NCBI GenBank assembly: GCA_024709365.1
Contig: JANJWV010000181.1
Span: 1-50,994, forward strand
Direction: 5' to 3'
Origin: Desulfomicrobium sp.
GTDB taxonomy: Bacteria; Desulfobacterota; Desulfovibrionia; Desulfovibrionales; Desulfomicrobiaceae
Length of the DNA: 50,994 nucleotides
Part shown: positions 12,265 to 20,734 of the stretch, piece by piece
Layout: the number at the start of each line of letters is the position of its first letter
Position numbering within the stretch: position 1 is the first letter of the stretch
Position numbers and translations under genes: made by a program
Notes under the pieces: generated by a model
Database searches by the model: none
What the model was told of the DNA's origin: nothing
Seen by the model: the letters and a program-made list of their open reading frames with translations, nothing else

Positions 12265-12307
12265 CGCAGCCTCCCCGACTGAAATTTTCCCGCACTGTCC
12301 CAGATTC

Positions 12308-12337
12308 GCGCAAGGTCGGCAACAACCCGCCTTGCGC
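12308..12337 (-). repeat. Hairpin in the leader of the EVE-domain gene
   Basis: GCGCAAGG and CCTTGCGC form a perfect 8-bp outer stem, extended by CGG/CCG inside with one bulged base. No T tract follows. It lies between the qmoD terminator and the EVE gene start. Confidence 0.5.
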
Positions 12338-12346
12338 CGCAGATAC

Positions 12347-12381
12347 AAAAAAGGCTTCCCCCGCGGACGGGAGAAGCCTTT
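12347..12381 (-). terminator. Terminator of the qmo operon
   Basis: Read on the minus strand, AAAGGCTTC...GAAGCCTTTTTTG forms a strong stem (with GC-rich interior) followed by six T residues, right after the qmoD stop. Confidence 0.85.
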
Positions 12382-12403
12382 GAGGCGCATATCAGACCCG
12401 ATT

Positions 12404-13063
12404 CTACCAGTTGGAATCGGCGAAGGGGTCCTGGGAACCGCCGGAGAAGCCGAAATCGGTTCCGGCAGCAACTTCGGCGGGAGCGCCGGCGGCGGGGGCG
12501 GCGCCGGCGGCAGCGGCCACACCGGCCACGCCGGCAACCACGACACCGGTCTTCTTCACTTCATCGACTTCCTTCAGCAGGGCTTCGAGCTTGCCGGTGA
12601 ATTCGACGATGCGGGCTTCGGTGGTCACGAACAGGGCTTCGGCTTCGCCCTTCTTCTGGCCTTCGAATTCCTTGACCTTGGCGGTCAGGGCGGCGATTTC
12701 GGCGTCCTTGGCAGCCAGAGCCTTGGTCAGCTCATCGATCTTGGCGGCCTTGGCGTTGATCTGACCCTTGTAGTCGGCCAGCTTGGCGAACACTTCGTCC
12801 ACTTCGGTCTTGGCCTTGACGGGCATGGGGGCCACGGAGACGGACTGACCCAGCTCGACCACCTGTCCCTTGGACATCTTGGTCAATTCGGGGTGCTGCT
12901 CGTAAATCCAGGCCTTGGCCAGGGCGGCGGCGAAGGGCACGGAATCGGCATCCAGATCCTTCTGGGTCAGGTAGCCAAGCATCTCGGCCACATTGGCGCT
13001 GCCATCACCCTTCAGATAGGCCACAAACGTATCCATGGGAAAAATCTTGCGAGCTTCAGACAT
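12404..13063 (-). CDS. qmoD: QmoD, conserved Qmo-associated protein
   Basis: 219 residues with no enzyme motif and no cysteine. Residues 1-80 look globular (IFPMDTFVAYLKGDGSANVAEMLGYL). Residues about 85-170 are a heptad-like, Ala/Lys/Glu-rich coiled coil. Residues 172-201 are almost only Ala, Gly, Val and Pro, followed by a short acidic-aromatic tail ending in FADSNW. It begins 15 bases after qmoC with AGGAGG, so it is the last gene of qmoABCD. In Desulfovibrio vulgaris Hildenborough a gene of unknown function sits at the same place and is called qmoD; it seems confined to sulfate-metabolising bacteria. Function unknown; a role in binding Qmo or AprBA is inference from position. Confidence 0.85.
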   Translation of the reverse strand: MSEARKIFPMDTFVAYLKGDGSANVAEMLGYLTQKDLDADSVPFAAALAKAWIYEQHPELTKMSKGQVVELGQSVSVAPMPVKAKTEVDEVFAKLADYKGQINAKAAKIDELTKALAAKDAEIAALTAKVKEFEGQKKGEAEALFVTTEARIVEFTGKLEALLKEVDEVKKTGVVVAGVAGVAAAAGAAPAAGAPAEVAAGTDFGFSGGSQDPFADSNW

Positions 13064-13078
13064 GGTGTCCTCCTTTAA

Positions 13079-14305
13079 TTAAATAACAAAGATTTTATCG
13101 TCTTCGATGAGCTTTTCGCCGATGGGCAAACGACCTACGTACCTGGCGTAAATGAGCGCCGTGGTACGGTACACCAAGTGCCCCAGCTTGGACCAGGGCA
13201 GGTACCCGATAAGCATGAAGATGCTGACCAGGTGCACGTAATAGGTGAAGAAGGCCAGGGGGGCCACACCGGCCAGTCGGAACACTTCCGAACCGATGCC
13301 GGTCAGGGTCACGACCCAGATCACGCCGAGCAGATACCAGTCGTAGTAGTTCGACCGGGATTTCGCGGTGTCCGCGTTGAGGCGGCGACGGGTCAGCAGG
13401 GTCAGGCCGGTCACCAGCAGGACGGCGCCCACGTTGGCCAGGATCTTGACCGGGCTCCACAGGGGCATGGGCGTATGCCCGAGAGGCGCGATGAAGTGCA
13501 CGACCTTGCCGCCCCAGTGGCTCACAGCCACGATGGTGGTGACGATGGCGCACGCCACGAAGCCGTAGAACAGGATCTGGTGGCCCTTGACGCGCTCTTC
13601 GTCGGCCGGGCTGTCCACGCAGTTCTTGAACCTGGAGTGCTGCAGGATGTCGTACTTGACGGTGTCGATGATGGCGTCCTTCAGGCTCGGCTTCTTGTAG
13701 CCGAGAACAAAGGTCTGCCCCACCGTCGCCTTGAAGCCGTCGATCATGTTCTTGATGCCCATGCCGAAGCACAGACACACGCACAGGAACAGGAGCACGA
13801 ACACCGGATCGATGGTGAAGTCACCGGGGAAGAGGTTCCCGTAGACGATCTTGCCGTCTTCGGTCAGCGGGAAGAAGGTCCCGAGCATGGCGGCCCGGAT
13901 CATCCAGATGATGGCGAAGAGGGCGGCCGGAATGCCTGCCAGGATGGGCAGGTGCTTGGGCGAACTCATCCACGTGCCGATGATGGTCGGGGCGACGAGC
14001 TTGCGGTACGCCATGTTGCGCAGGGCCGACATGAGATCGCCCGGCTTGGCACCGCGGGGGCACAGCTCGGAGCAGTTGCCGCAGTTGTGGCACAGCCAGA
14101 TGTCGATGTCGTTGACGAGCTTGTCCTTGAGACCCCACTGCGCCCAGACCATTTCCTTGCGAGGATACGGATTGTCGGCGGGAGACATGGGGCATGTGAC
14201 AGAGCAGGTCGCGCACTGGTAGCACTTCTTGAGGTCCGCACCACCCACCTCCTGCAGTTCCTTGACGAACTGCAGATTAGGCTCGATTTTCACAGTTTTG
14301 GACAT
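13079..14305 (-). CDS. qmoC: Quinone-interacting membrane-bound oxidoreductase subunit QmoC
   Basis: Membrane subunit of the Qmo complex, which links the quinone pool (or a partner) to APS reductase. 408 residues: an HdrC-like N-terminus with two [4Fe-4S] motifs (Cys28/31/34/38 and Cys72/75/78/82), then an HdrE/NarI-like cytochrome b part with about six hydrophobic helices and several His, such as YYVHLVSIFMLIGYLPWSKLGH. The ATG at 14305 has AGGAGGAG upstream; a longer reading to 14650 is the qmoB C-terminus in another frame. It follows qmoB by 11 bases. Confidence 0.94.
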   Translation of the reverse strand: MSKTVKIEPNLQFVKELQEVGGADLKKCYQCATCSVTCPMSPADNPYPRKEMVWAQWGLKDKLVNDIDIWLCHNCGNCSELCPRGAKPGDLMSALRNMAYRKLVAPTIIGTWMSSPKHLPILAGIPAALFAIIWMIRAAMLGTFFPLTEDGKIVYGNLFPGDFTIDPVFVLLFLCVCLCFGMGIKNMIDGFKATVGQTFVLGYKKPSLKDAIIDTVKYDILQHSRFKNCVDSPADEERVKGHQILFYGFVACAIVTTIVAVSHWGGKVVHFIAPLGHTPMPLWSPVKILANVGAVLLVTGLTLLTRRRLNADTAKSRSNYYDWYLLGVIWVVTLTGIGSEVFRLAGVAPLAFFTYYVHLVSIFMLIGYLPWSKLGHLVYRTTALIYARYVGRLPIGEKLIEDDKIFVI

Positions 14306-14316
14306 ACATGCTCCTC

Positions 14317-16608
14317 CTAGTATCCCTTGAACGGGTTGGGGCCGAGCTTGGTGATCGCATCGACGAACTCGTCGATCATGCCGGGCACCTTGTCGTATTC
14401 GTCGATGGCCACCTGCATCTGCTGCACCCGTTCGGTTTCGATGCCGAGTTTGCCCAGGGTCTCGCCGATGTTGGCCATGCGGCGGTTGCACAGCTCGGAA
14501 CCCTTGACGAAGTGGCACTGGTAGTCTTCGCCGTACTTGCAACCCAGGAGCAGACATCCGTCCGTGCCCTTGGACATGGCGTCCGCGATCCAGATGGTGT
14601 TCACGGAGCCGAGACAGCGGACCGGGACGATGCGGACGTACGGGCTCCACTTCTTGCCGCGCAGGGCGGCCATGTCGAGGGCCGGGTAGGCGTCGTTCTC
14701 ACAGGCCAGGATGAGCATGCGCGGGCCGCCCACGGCCATGTCGTCAGGCACTTCGACCTGCTTGATGGCGGAACCGATCTGGTCGACGTTGTAGTTGTCG
14801 AAGAAGATGACGCGTTCCGGGCAGGCGCCCATGCACGTGCCGCAGCGACGGCAGCGCGAGGTGTTGGGCATCGGGTTGCCCTTCTCGTCCTCGTCCAGGG
14901 CGCCGAAGGGACATTCCTCGGTGCAGCGTTTGCACTGCGTGCAGCGCACCAGGTTGAACCTGGGGTAGGACAGGTCGCCCGAACGGGGATGGACGGCCAT
15001 GCCGCGGTTGGCGGACTCGAGGCACTGGATGGCCTTGAGGGCCGCGCCGGCCGCGTCGGTCTCTGTCGTGGACAGGGTCATGGGCTGGCGCACGGTGCCG
15101 GCGGCATAGATGCCGGTGCGGCGGGTTTCGTACGGGAAGCAGATGTAGTTGGAGTCGGCGTAGCCGCTGAAGAGCTCCAGGTCGGGCATGGCCGGACCCT
15201 GGCGGTATTTCAACTTGAGGATCGGGTCCAGGGCCGTGGTCGGCACCAGGGCCGTGGGCAGGACGAGCATGTCCACTTCGACCTCGATCTTGGAACCCAG
15301 CAGCGTGTCCTCCAGGACCACGACGATGTCGCCGTCGCCGCCGTCACGCACGTCGTTGATGACGCCCTTGGTCATCATGACGCTCGGGTCGTTCTGGGCG
15401 GCCTTGTAGTAGAGCTCGTTGATGCCGGGCACCATCATGTGCTCGTACACGACCATGGCCACGCCGCCGGGGATGAACTCGCGGACGTAGTTGGCCTGCT
15501 TGAGGGCCGTGACGGAGGTCAGCTCGGAGCTGTAGTAGAGGTGCTTGCAGGTGTCCTGCTTGCTGAAGTTGGTCTTGGGCGCGTCGTCGACTTCCTTGTT
15601 GGCAGCCGCGGCCAGGGCCGCAGCCTTGGCTTCGGCTTCCTTGGCCTCCTGCGGGATGAGCTTGTCGCCCACGCCGAGCAGGAACATGACCTTCTGGGGC
15701 TTGGCGCCGTCGCTCTTGCGCACGATGGCTCCGGCCTTGGCCATGGCCTCGAACTCGCGCGAGGTCACGACGTTCTTCAGCTTGCCGTAGCCCAGGGGCT
15801 TCAGCACGGCGGTATCCTGCGGGACCCAGCCAGTGGCCAGGACCACGGAACCGCACGGGATGACGCGCTCGTCACCACCGACGGACACCGTCGCCTCGTA
15901 GTTGCCCGGGGCGCCGGCGATGCTCACGACTTCACTCGAAAGCAGGACTTCGATCTTGTCGTTGCCGGTCACTTCGGCGATCTTCTTCTCCACTCCCGTG
16001 GGGTGAGCCGCGTCGTAGGGGTAGGAAAGGGGGATGGTCTTGTACATGGTCGCGGCGGCGCCGCCCAGCACATCCTTCTTTTCCACCAGCGTCACGTCGT
16101 AGCCGACGGAGGCCACGTTCTTGGCCGCGGTCAGGCCGGCCCAGCCGCCGCCGATGACCAGCACGCGCTTGACGACCTCGACCGAGTCCCCGGCAGGGAT
16201 GTTGGCCTTCTGCAGCTTGACCACGCCCATGTTCACATAGTCGTTGGCCATCTTGTGCAGCAGCTCGGGCGTCTGTCCGGGCTGGACCTTCTCGCCGCTC
16301 GGGTCGGCGTAGCAGAGCACGCACTGCTCGCGCAGGTTGACGCGCTCGACCAGGACGCCCTCGCCGAACTTGTAGAAATCCCACTCAACGCGCGGCGACG
16401 TGCCGCAGATGCAGACGGCTTCGATCAGGCCGGCGTCGATGTCCTTCTGGATCATCGCACGTCCGTCGTCGCTCGCCAGGCGGGGATGAATCTTGACCAC
16501 CGGACAGAGATCGCTCCATTTCTTCTGCACGCCTTCGCAGAGTTTCTGGATATCCAGCACTCCGCCAAGGCTCGATTCGTCAAAGTAAACACCAATCTTG
16601 TCGGCCAT
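14317..16608 (-). CDS. qmoB: Quinone-interacting membrane-bound oxidoreductase subunit QmoB
   Basis: Soluble FAD/iron-sulfur subunit, 763 residues, related to heterodisulfide reductase HdrA fused to an MvhD-like tail. An FAD fold begins near residue 148 (VLVIGGGWAGLTAAKNV). Near residues 555-600 lie two ferredoxin-type motifs, CTQCKRCTEECP and CRRCGTCMGACP. The C-terminus carries the MvhD-like Cys region (VPVRCLGSV, GCLLLGCKYGEDYQCH). These fit a flavin-based electron-transfer role with QmoA. Start has GGGAGG; only three bases separate it from the qmoA stop. Confidence 0.95.
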   Translation of the reverse strand: MADKIGVYFDESSLGGVLDIQKLCEGVQKKWSDLCPVVKIHPRLASDDGRAMIQKDIDAGLIEAVCICGTSPRVEWDFYKFGEGVLVERVNLREQCVLCYADPSGEKVQPGQTPELLHKMANDYVNMGVVKLQKANIPAGDSVEVVKRVLVIGGGWAGLTAAKNVASVGYDVTLVEKKDVLGGAAATMYKTIPLSYPYDAAHPTGVEKKIAEVTGNDKIEVLLSSEVVSIAGAPGNYEATVSVGGDERVIPCGSVVLATGWVPQDTAVLKPLGYGKLKNVVTSREFEAMAKAGAIVRKSDGAKPQKVMFLLGVGDKLIPQEAKEAEAKAAALAAAANKEVDDAPKTNFSKQDTCKHLYYSSELTSVTALKQANYVREFIPGGVAMVVYEHMMVPGINELYYKAAQNDPSVMMTKGVINDVRDGGDGDIVVVLEDTLLGSKIEVEVDMLVLPTALVPTTALDPILKLKYRQGPAMPDLELFSGYADSNYICFPYETRRTGIYAAGTVRQPMTLSTTETDAAGAALKAIQCLESANRGMAVHPRSGDLSYPRFNLVRCTQCKRCTEECPFGALDEDEKGNPMPNTSRCRRCGTCMGACPERVIFFDNYNVDQIGSAIKQVEVPDDMAVGGPRMLILACENDAYPALDMAALRGKKWSPYVRIVPVRCLGSVNTIWIADAMSKGTDGCLLLGCKYGEDYQCHFVKGSELCNRRMANIGETLGKLGIETERVQQMQVAIDEYDKVPGMIDEFVDAITKLGPNPFKGY

Positions 16609-16611
16609 GTG

Positions 16612-17853
16612 CTACCTCCCTCTCACCGTCTGGATCGCTTTCATCGCTGCCCCGGTGGCAGACTGGGCCGACTTCATCACGTCCAGAGGTTGTTTGGCAC
16701 AGCCAGCGGCGAAAATTCCCTTTTCCTCCCCGCCGATGATGAACCCTTCGGAGTCAACCGGGACATCGAGGGGTAGGGAAGCGCCGGCCAGGCTGGGCTG
16801 CATTCCTGTGGCCAGAACCACGAGATCGAAACGTTCGACGGACTTGCTGCCGGACACCGCGTCTTCCACGGTCACCCATACATCGTCGCCCGCCTTGTCC
16901 TGCTCGACGGCAGCGACTTTGCCCTTGACGGCAAAGGTCTTCTCGTCGGCCAGCACCTTCTTGGAAAAATTATCGTAACGACCGGGAGTACGCAGATCGA
17001 TGTAGAAGATCGTGACTTCGGCGTCCGGATACTGCTCACGGACATACTGCGCCTGCTTCAGTGATGCTGCACAGCAGATGTAGGAGCAGTAGTGCAGATG
17101 ATTCTCGTCGCGTGAACCGGCGCACTGCACGAAAGCGATCTTTTTCGGCTCACGGCCGTCGGAGGGACGCACGATCTTGCCGTTGGTCGGTCCGTAGGGC
17201 GAAGCCAGGCGTTCCATCTGCATGTTGGAAATGCAGTTCTTGACCTGTCCGGCGCCGAGGTTGGTCAGCTTGGTGACATCGTACGGCTTCCAGCCCGTGG
17301 CGATGACGATGGAACCGACGTTCAGCGTGACCGTCTTTTCCTCTTCGTTCAGGTCGAAGTAGTCGCACTTCTGGACCTTGGCCTTGTCGGCATCGCTCAT
17401 CCCGGCCTTGTCGACGACGTAGCGCTGCGGGAAGGCGAACGGGGCGTCCATGTAGACGGGCTTGCGCGTGGCAAGTCCAAATTCGAAGTCGTTGACCACT
17501 TCCGAGTCGAGCGAGCTGCACAGATCGGAAAGATCGGGACTGCTGGGGCCAGCGTAGCGCGGCTTGATGCGGACGGTAACATCGTAGTTGCCGACCCCGC
17601 CTTCAACCTTGGTGACTTCGGCCAAGGTGAAAAACTTCACTTTGGGGTTGTTCTTGATTCGCTGATACTGGATTTCCAGGCCGCACGACGGTGGGCAGAG
17701 CTTCGGAAAATACTTGTTCAGCTGCATAACGCGTCCACCCAGAAATGGGGTCTTCTCTATGATGAAGACCTCATGACCGATCTCTGCGGCCTCAAGGGCG
17801 GCGGTGAGTCCTGCAAAACCACCACCTATGACAAGTATGCTGTTGCTAGCCAT
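16612..17853 (-). CDS. qmoA: Quinone-interacting membrane-bound oxidoreductase subunit QmoA
   Basis: 413-residue HdrA-like flavoprotein, first gene of qmoABCD. The FAD dinucleotide motif is at the start (ILVIGGGFAGLTAALEAAE), and the HdrA signature VQCAGSRDENHLHYCSYICCAASLKQ follows later. Start ATG 17853 is preceded by GGGAGGAA; an upstream in-frame extension runs into the inverted repeat region and is rejected. A terminator separates it from aprA, so qmo probably has its own promoter as well as any read-through. Confidence 0.95.
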   Translation of the reverse strand: MASNSILVIGGGFAGLTAALEAAEIGHEVFIIEKTPFLGGRVMQLNKYFPKLCPPSCGLEIQYQRIKNNPKVKFFTLAEVTKVEGGVGNYDVTVRIKPRYAGPSSPDLSDLCSSLDSEVVNDFEFGLATRKPVYMDAPFAFPQRYVVDKAGMSDADKAKVQKCDYFDLNEEEKTVTLNVGSIVIATGWKPYDVTKLTNLGAGQVKNCISNMQMERLASPYGPTNGKIVRPSDGREPKKIAFVQCAGSRDENHLHYCSYICCAASLKQAQYVREQYPDAEVTIFYIDLRTPGRYDNFSKKVLADEKTFAVKGKVAAVEQDKAGDDVWVTVEDAVSGSKSVERFDLVVLATGMQPSLAGASLPLDVPVDSEGFIIGGEEKGIFAAGCAKQPLDVMKSAQSATGAAMKAIQTVRGR

Positions 17854-17896
17854 TAGATTCCTCCCAGAACACACATGTTGAAGGCCATAAAAATGA

Positions 17897-17960
17897 ATAG
17901 AATGGCCCAAGCGTGATCTATAACTACCAGAGGTTACAGATCATGCATAGACCATTCTAT
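17897..17960 (-). repeat. Long interrupted inverted repeat upstream of qmoA
   Basis: Outer arms ATAGAATGG (17897-17905) and CCATTCTAT (17952-17960) are perfect. Inner arms GCGTGATCTATAAC (17911-17924) and GTTACAGATCATGC (17933-17946) pair at 12 of 14 positions around an 8-base loop. It lies 44-107 bases upstream of the qmoA start and just after the aprA terminator. No T-run follows on the minus strand, so it is not a simple terminator. Confidence 0.7.
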
Positions 17961-17972
17961 ATCCTGATACAG

Positions 17973-18005
17973 AAAAAAGGCTGCGGGTTGGACCCGCAGC
18001 CTTTT
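17973..18005 (-). terminator. Terminator after aprA
   Basis: On the minus strand AAAAGGCTGCGGGT pairs with ACCCGCAGCCTTTT around a short loop, with six T residues at its end. It begins about 10 bases after the aprA stop. Confidence 0.9.
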
Positions 18006-18015
18006 GGCCCATAAA

Positions 18016-20007
18016 CTAGTCAGGGATGATCTGGTAGTAGTGTCTCTTGAAGATCTCGGTTTCACCAGTGGCCGGGTTGAACTTGGAGTTAACAAAGCAC
18101 TTCCACTTGGCATCGTCCAGACCCATGAAGTCAGCACGATAGTAGAAACCGGGGTAACGGCTTTCCTGACGGAACCGGATGTGCTGCATGTGCAGACGAA
18201 CGGTCCACAGTCTGTGGTACTGTTCCCAGCAGCGGAGCAGCTCGTGCAGGTCACGGGCGGCCAGCTTCTGGGAGTCTTCTTCCAGCATGTCGAGCAGGGC
18301 GAAGCCGGTGTCGAGCAGTCTGTCGGAAGTGGTGTACAGGGTGGCAACACCGCCGCCGTATTCATCGGTGGCCTTGATCAGGCGCATCATGAAGTTGTTC
18401 GGGGAGATGTAGTTCGGGTTGACGACCGGATCGGTGGACGCGCCCTTGAACTGCTCGTAGGTGTACCAGGGCTGATAGATTTCCTTCTTCAGCTGGTCGG
18501 CGGAGACGTTCAGCGTGGGGGTGAAGTCCTTGTGATCCAGGCAGTAGCGCACCATCTGCTTGCCGACGATGCGGCCTTCAGCGTGGGAACCGGAGGAGAA
18601 CTTGTGACCGGAAGCGCCTACGCCGTCAGCGCAGGTGAACAGACCGTTGACCGTGGTCATGCGGTTGTAGACCTTGCCGTTGGCGGCCTTGACCTTGTAT
18701 TCCTCGGGAACCCAAGGCTCGTTCGGGCCGGAAACCCAGATGCCGCAGCAACCGGAGTGGGAGCCGAGCAGGTAGGGTTCGGTGGGCATGATCTCGGAGC
18801 CGCGTTCTTCGGGCTTGATGTTCATGGCGGCCCACAGGTTGGCCTGGCCGACGCACATGTCGAGGAAGTCTTCCCAAGCTTCGGACTCAAGGTGCTTCTG
18901 CTCGGACTTGGACAGGGTGGCGAAGGTGGTCTGCAGGGCAGTGGCGGTGTCCATGTAGATGGGGCCGCGACCTTCGCGCATTTCGCGCAGCATCATGTGG
19001 TTACGCAGACAGGTCGGGATGACGTGACCCTTGGCGTAGCCGCGATCCTCGTAGGGCTTCAGCATGGCGCGGTTGGTGACGCAGTAGTCTTCACCCTTGG
19101 CGTTGGTGGCTTTGGCCTTGAAGAGCAGGAACCATGCGCCGACCGGGCCGTAACCGTCCTTGAAGCGGGCGGGGACGAAGCGGTTTTCCATCATGGTCAT
19201 TTCGGCGCCGACCTGAGCACACATGGTGTAGGTGGAACCGGCGTTCCAAACGGGGTACCAGGCGCGGCCGAGGCCTTCACCGGTGGAGCGGGGGCGGTAC
19301 ACGTTGACGGCGCCGCCGCAGGCCACGGACATGGTCTTGGCCTTGATGATGTACACCTTGTTCTCGCGGACGGAGAAGCCCACGGCGCCGGCGATCTGAT
19401 TCGGGACCTTGGCGTCGAGGAGCAGCTTCACGATGAACAGGCGCTCGATGTAGCGGTCGGAACCCAGGGCGTTCTTGGCGGCTTCAGCAACGATGACCTT
19501 GTAGGACTCACCGTTGATCATGATCTGCCAGCGGCCGGAACGGACAGGGGCGTCACCCTTGCGCAGGGCCAGGCCTTCCTTCTTGGCCTGGGCGCCGTCC
19601 AGGTTCTTGCCGTCCTTCTTGATCCAGCAGGGCAGGCCCCACTCTTCGAACAGATGGACGGAATCGTCGACGTGACGGCCCAGGTCGAAGATCAGGTCTT
19701 CGCGGACCAGGCCCATGAGGTCGGTGCGGACCATGCGGACATAGTCGTCGGACTCGTTTTCACCGATGTAGGTGTTGATGGCGGAAAGACCCTGAGCAAC
19801 CGCGCCGCCGCGATCGATAGCAGCCTTGTCGACCAAGAGAATTTTGAGGTCGCCACCAACTTTGTCGGCCCAGCGAACTGCTTCGAAAGCAGTACCGCAG
19901 TTGCCCATACCACCACCGACCATAAGAATATCGGTGTCCATTTCAACGACTTCGGGTTCTGCGCAGGCAAGACCCTTGATCACGTCTTTAACAGGAATCT
20001 GAGGCAT
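18016..20007 (-). CDS. aprA: Adenylylsulfate (APS) reductase alpha subunit
   Basis: FAD catalytic subunit that reduces APS to sulfite and AMP in the cytoplasm. 663 residues, usual for sulfate reducers. FAD motif at about 28-38 (LMVGGGMGNCG), DRGGAVAQGLSAINTYIG for flavin contact, and the substrate-channel segments NRFVPARFKDGYGPVGAWF and SHSGCCGIWVSG. Starts 38 bases after aprB with AGGAGG; a terminator follows. It forms a heterodimer with AprB and receives electrons through AprB, probably from QmoABC. Confidence 0.98.
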   Translation of the reverse strand: MPQIPVKDVIKGLACAEPEVVEMDTDILMVGGGMGNCGTAFEAVRWADKVGGDLKILLVDKAAIDRGGAVAQGLSAINTYIGENESDDYVRMVRTDLMGLVREDLIFDLGRHVDDSVHLFEEWGLPCWIKKDGKNLDGAQAKKEGLALRKGDAPVRSGRWQIMINGESYKVIVAEAAKNALGSDRYIERLFIVKLLLDAKVPNQIAGAVGFSVRENKVYIIKAKTMSVACGGAVNVYRPRSTGEGLGRAWYPVWNAGSTYTMCAQVGAEMTMMENRFVPARFKDGYGPVGAWFLLFKAKATNAKGEDYCVTNRAMLKPYEDRGYAKGHVIPTCLRNHMMLREMREGRGPIYMDTATALQTTFATLSKSEQKHLESEAWEDFLDMCVGQANLWAAMNIKPEERGSEIMPTEPYLLGSHSGCCGIWVSGPNEPWVPEEYKVKAANGKVYNRMTTVNGLFTCADGVGASGHKFSSGSHAEGRIVGKQMVRYCLDHKDFTPTLNVSADQLKKEIYQPWYTYEQFKGASTDPVVNPNYISPNNFMMRLIKATDEYGGGVATLYTTSDRLLDTGFALLDMLEEDSQKLAARDLHELLRCWEQYHRLWTVRLHMQHIRFRQESRYPGFYYRADFMGLDDAKWKCFVNSKFNPATGETEIFKRHYYQIIPD

Positions 20008-20045
20008 GTGTTCCTCCTGAAATTTCTTCGTTACAAAAGCCAGAG

Positions 20046-20534
20046 CTAGGCAACAGCGGACTTAAAGGTGACCTTCAGGTCAGCCTCACCAATTTCAATC
20101 TTCTTGCCGAGGGCTTCTTTCGGAGCCTTCAGAGCCGTCTCGGTGAACAGAAGTTCGTTTTCAATGTCGCCGGGTTCGGGCTTGCCATCGAAAGGCTTGA
20201 TGGAACCTTCAACGGTGGTGCGGATGGGGAACTTGAAGCGCTTCACTTCGCCATTGCGGAACTGGACGGTCCACATGATGTCTTCGGCGCCGCGCAGCGG
20301 GATACAGGTGCCGCCCATGGGAGCGAAGTCGGCGTAGGGGCGGGCAGTGATCGCGCCCTGGGGGCAGATCTTGACGCAGGAGTAACATTCCCAGCAAGCG
20401 GCCGGCTCCTGGTTGTAAGCCTTCATCTCGACGGGGTCCAGGATCATCAGGTCGTTAGGACAGATGTACATGCAGGCAGTCTTCTCACCGCCCTTGCATC
20501 CATCACACTTTGCTGGATCAACAAAGGTTGGCAT
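20046..20534 (-). CDS. aprB: Adenylylsulfate (APS) reductase beta subunit
   Basis: 162-residue iron-sulfur subunit. Two [4Fe-4S] sites: Cys10/13/21/25 (with an insertion, CDGCKGGEKTACMYICP) and Cys47/50/53/57 (CWECYSCVKICP). The C-terminal tail of about 100 residues matches the arm that wraps AprA. Start 20534 has GGAGG. First gene of the aprBA operon; a promoter-like sequence and a Rex-like site lie upstream. Confidence 0.98.
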   Translation of the reverse strand: MPTFVDPAKCDGCKGGEKTACMYICPNDLMILDPVEMKAYNQEPAACWECYSCVKICPQGAITARPYADFAPMGGTCIPLRGAEDIMWTVQFRNGEVKRFKFPIRTTVEGSIKPFDGKPEPGDIENELLFTETALKAPKEALGKKIEIGEADLKVTFKSAVA

Positions 20535-20603
20535 AATTCCTCCGAATAAAGAGTTAAAAACTACTTAGCCACAGGCCCGAACAAAATTACCCAAGCAATT
20601 CGC

Positions 20604-20621
20604 TTGTGAATCTTTTATCAA
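20604..20621. promoter_or_regulatory. Rex-like operator upstream of aprB
   Basis: TTGTGAA-TCTT-TTATCAA. The left half is identical to the Rex consensus half-site TTGTGAA, and the right half matches five of seven bases of TTCACAA. It overlaps the proposed apr -10 box, where a repressor would block transcription. Confidence 0.5.
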
Positions 20622-20640
20622 AGCGCGTATGCCGTGTCAA
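20614..20640 (-). promoter_or_regulatory. Candidate aprBA promoter
   Basis: On the minus strand a perfect TTGACA (20640-20635) is followed after 15 bases by GATAAA (20619-20614). The spacer is short, but both boxes are good. Confidence 0.45.
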
Positions 20641-20688
20641 GCTGCCCGGCGGCATATCGTGACCGCCTCAAGCCGTGCCCAACATGGC

Positions 20689-20722
20689 AAAACGGGAGGC
20701 GGGGGGTTCCCCCGGCCTCCCG
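20689..20722 (-). terminator. Terminator after sat
   Basis: On the minus strand CGGGAGGC and GCCTCCCG arms, with a further CGGGGG/CCCCCG core, form a strong hairpin followed by TTTT. Confidence 0.8.
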
Positions 20723-20734
20723 ATGTTCGTCAAA

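Noticed and set aside
14308-16776. 822-residue open frame on the plus strand
   Set aside because: Antisense of qmoB; no motif, shadow composition.
18004-20049. 681-residue open frame on the plus strand
   Set aside because: Antisense of aprA.
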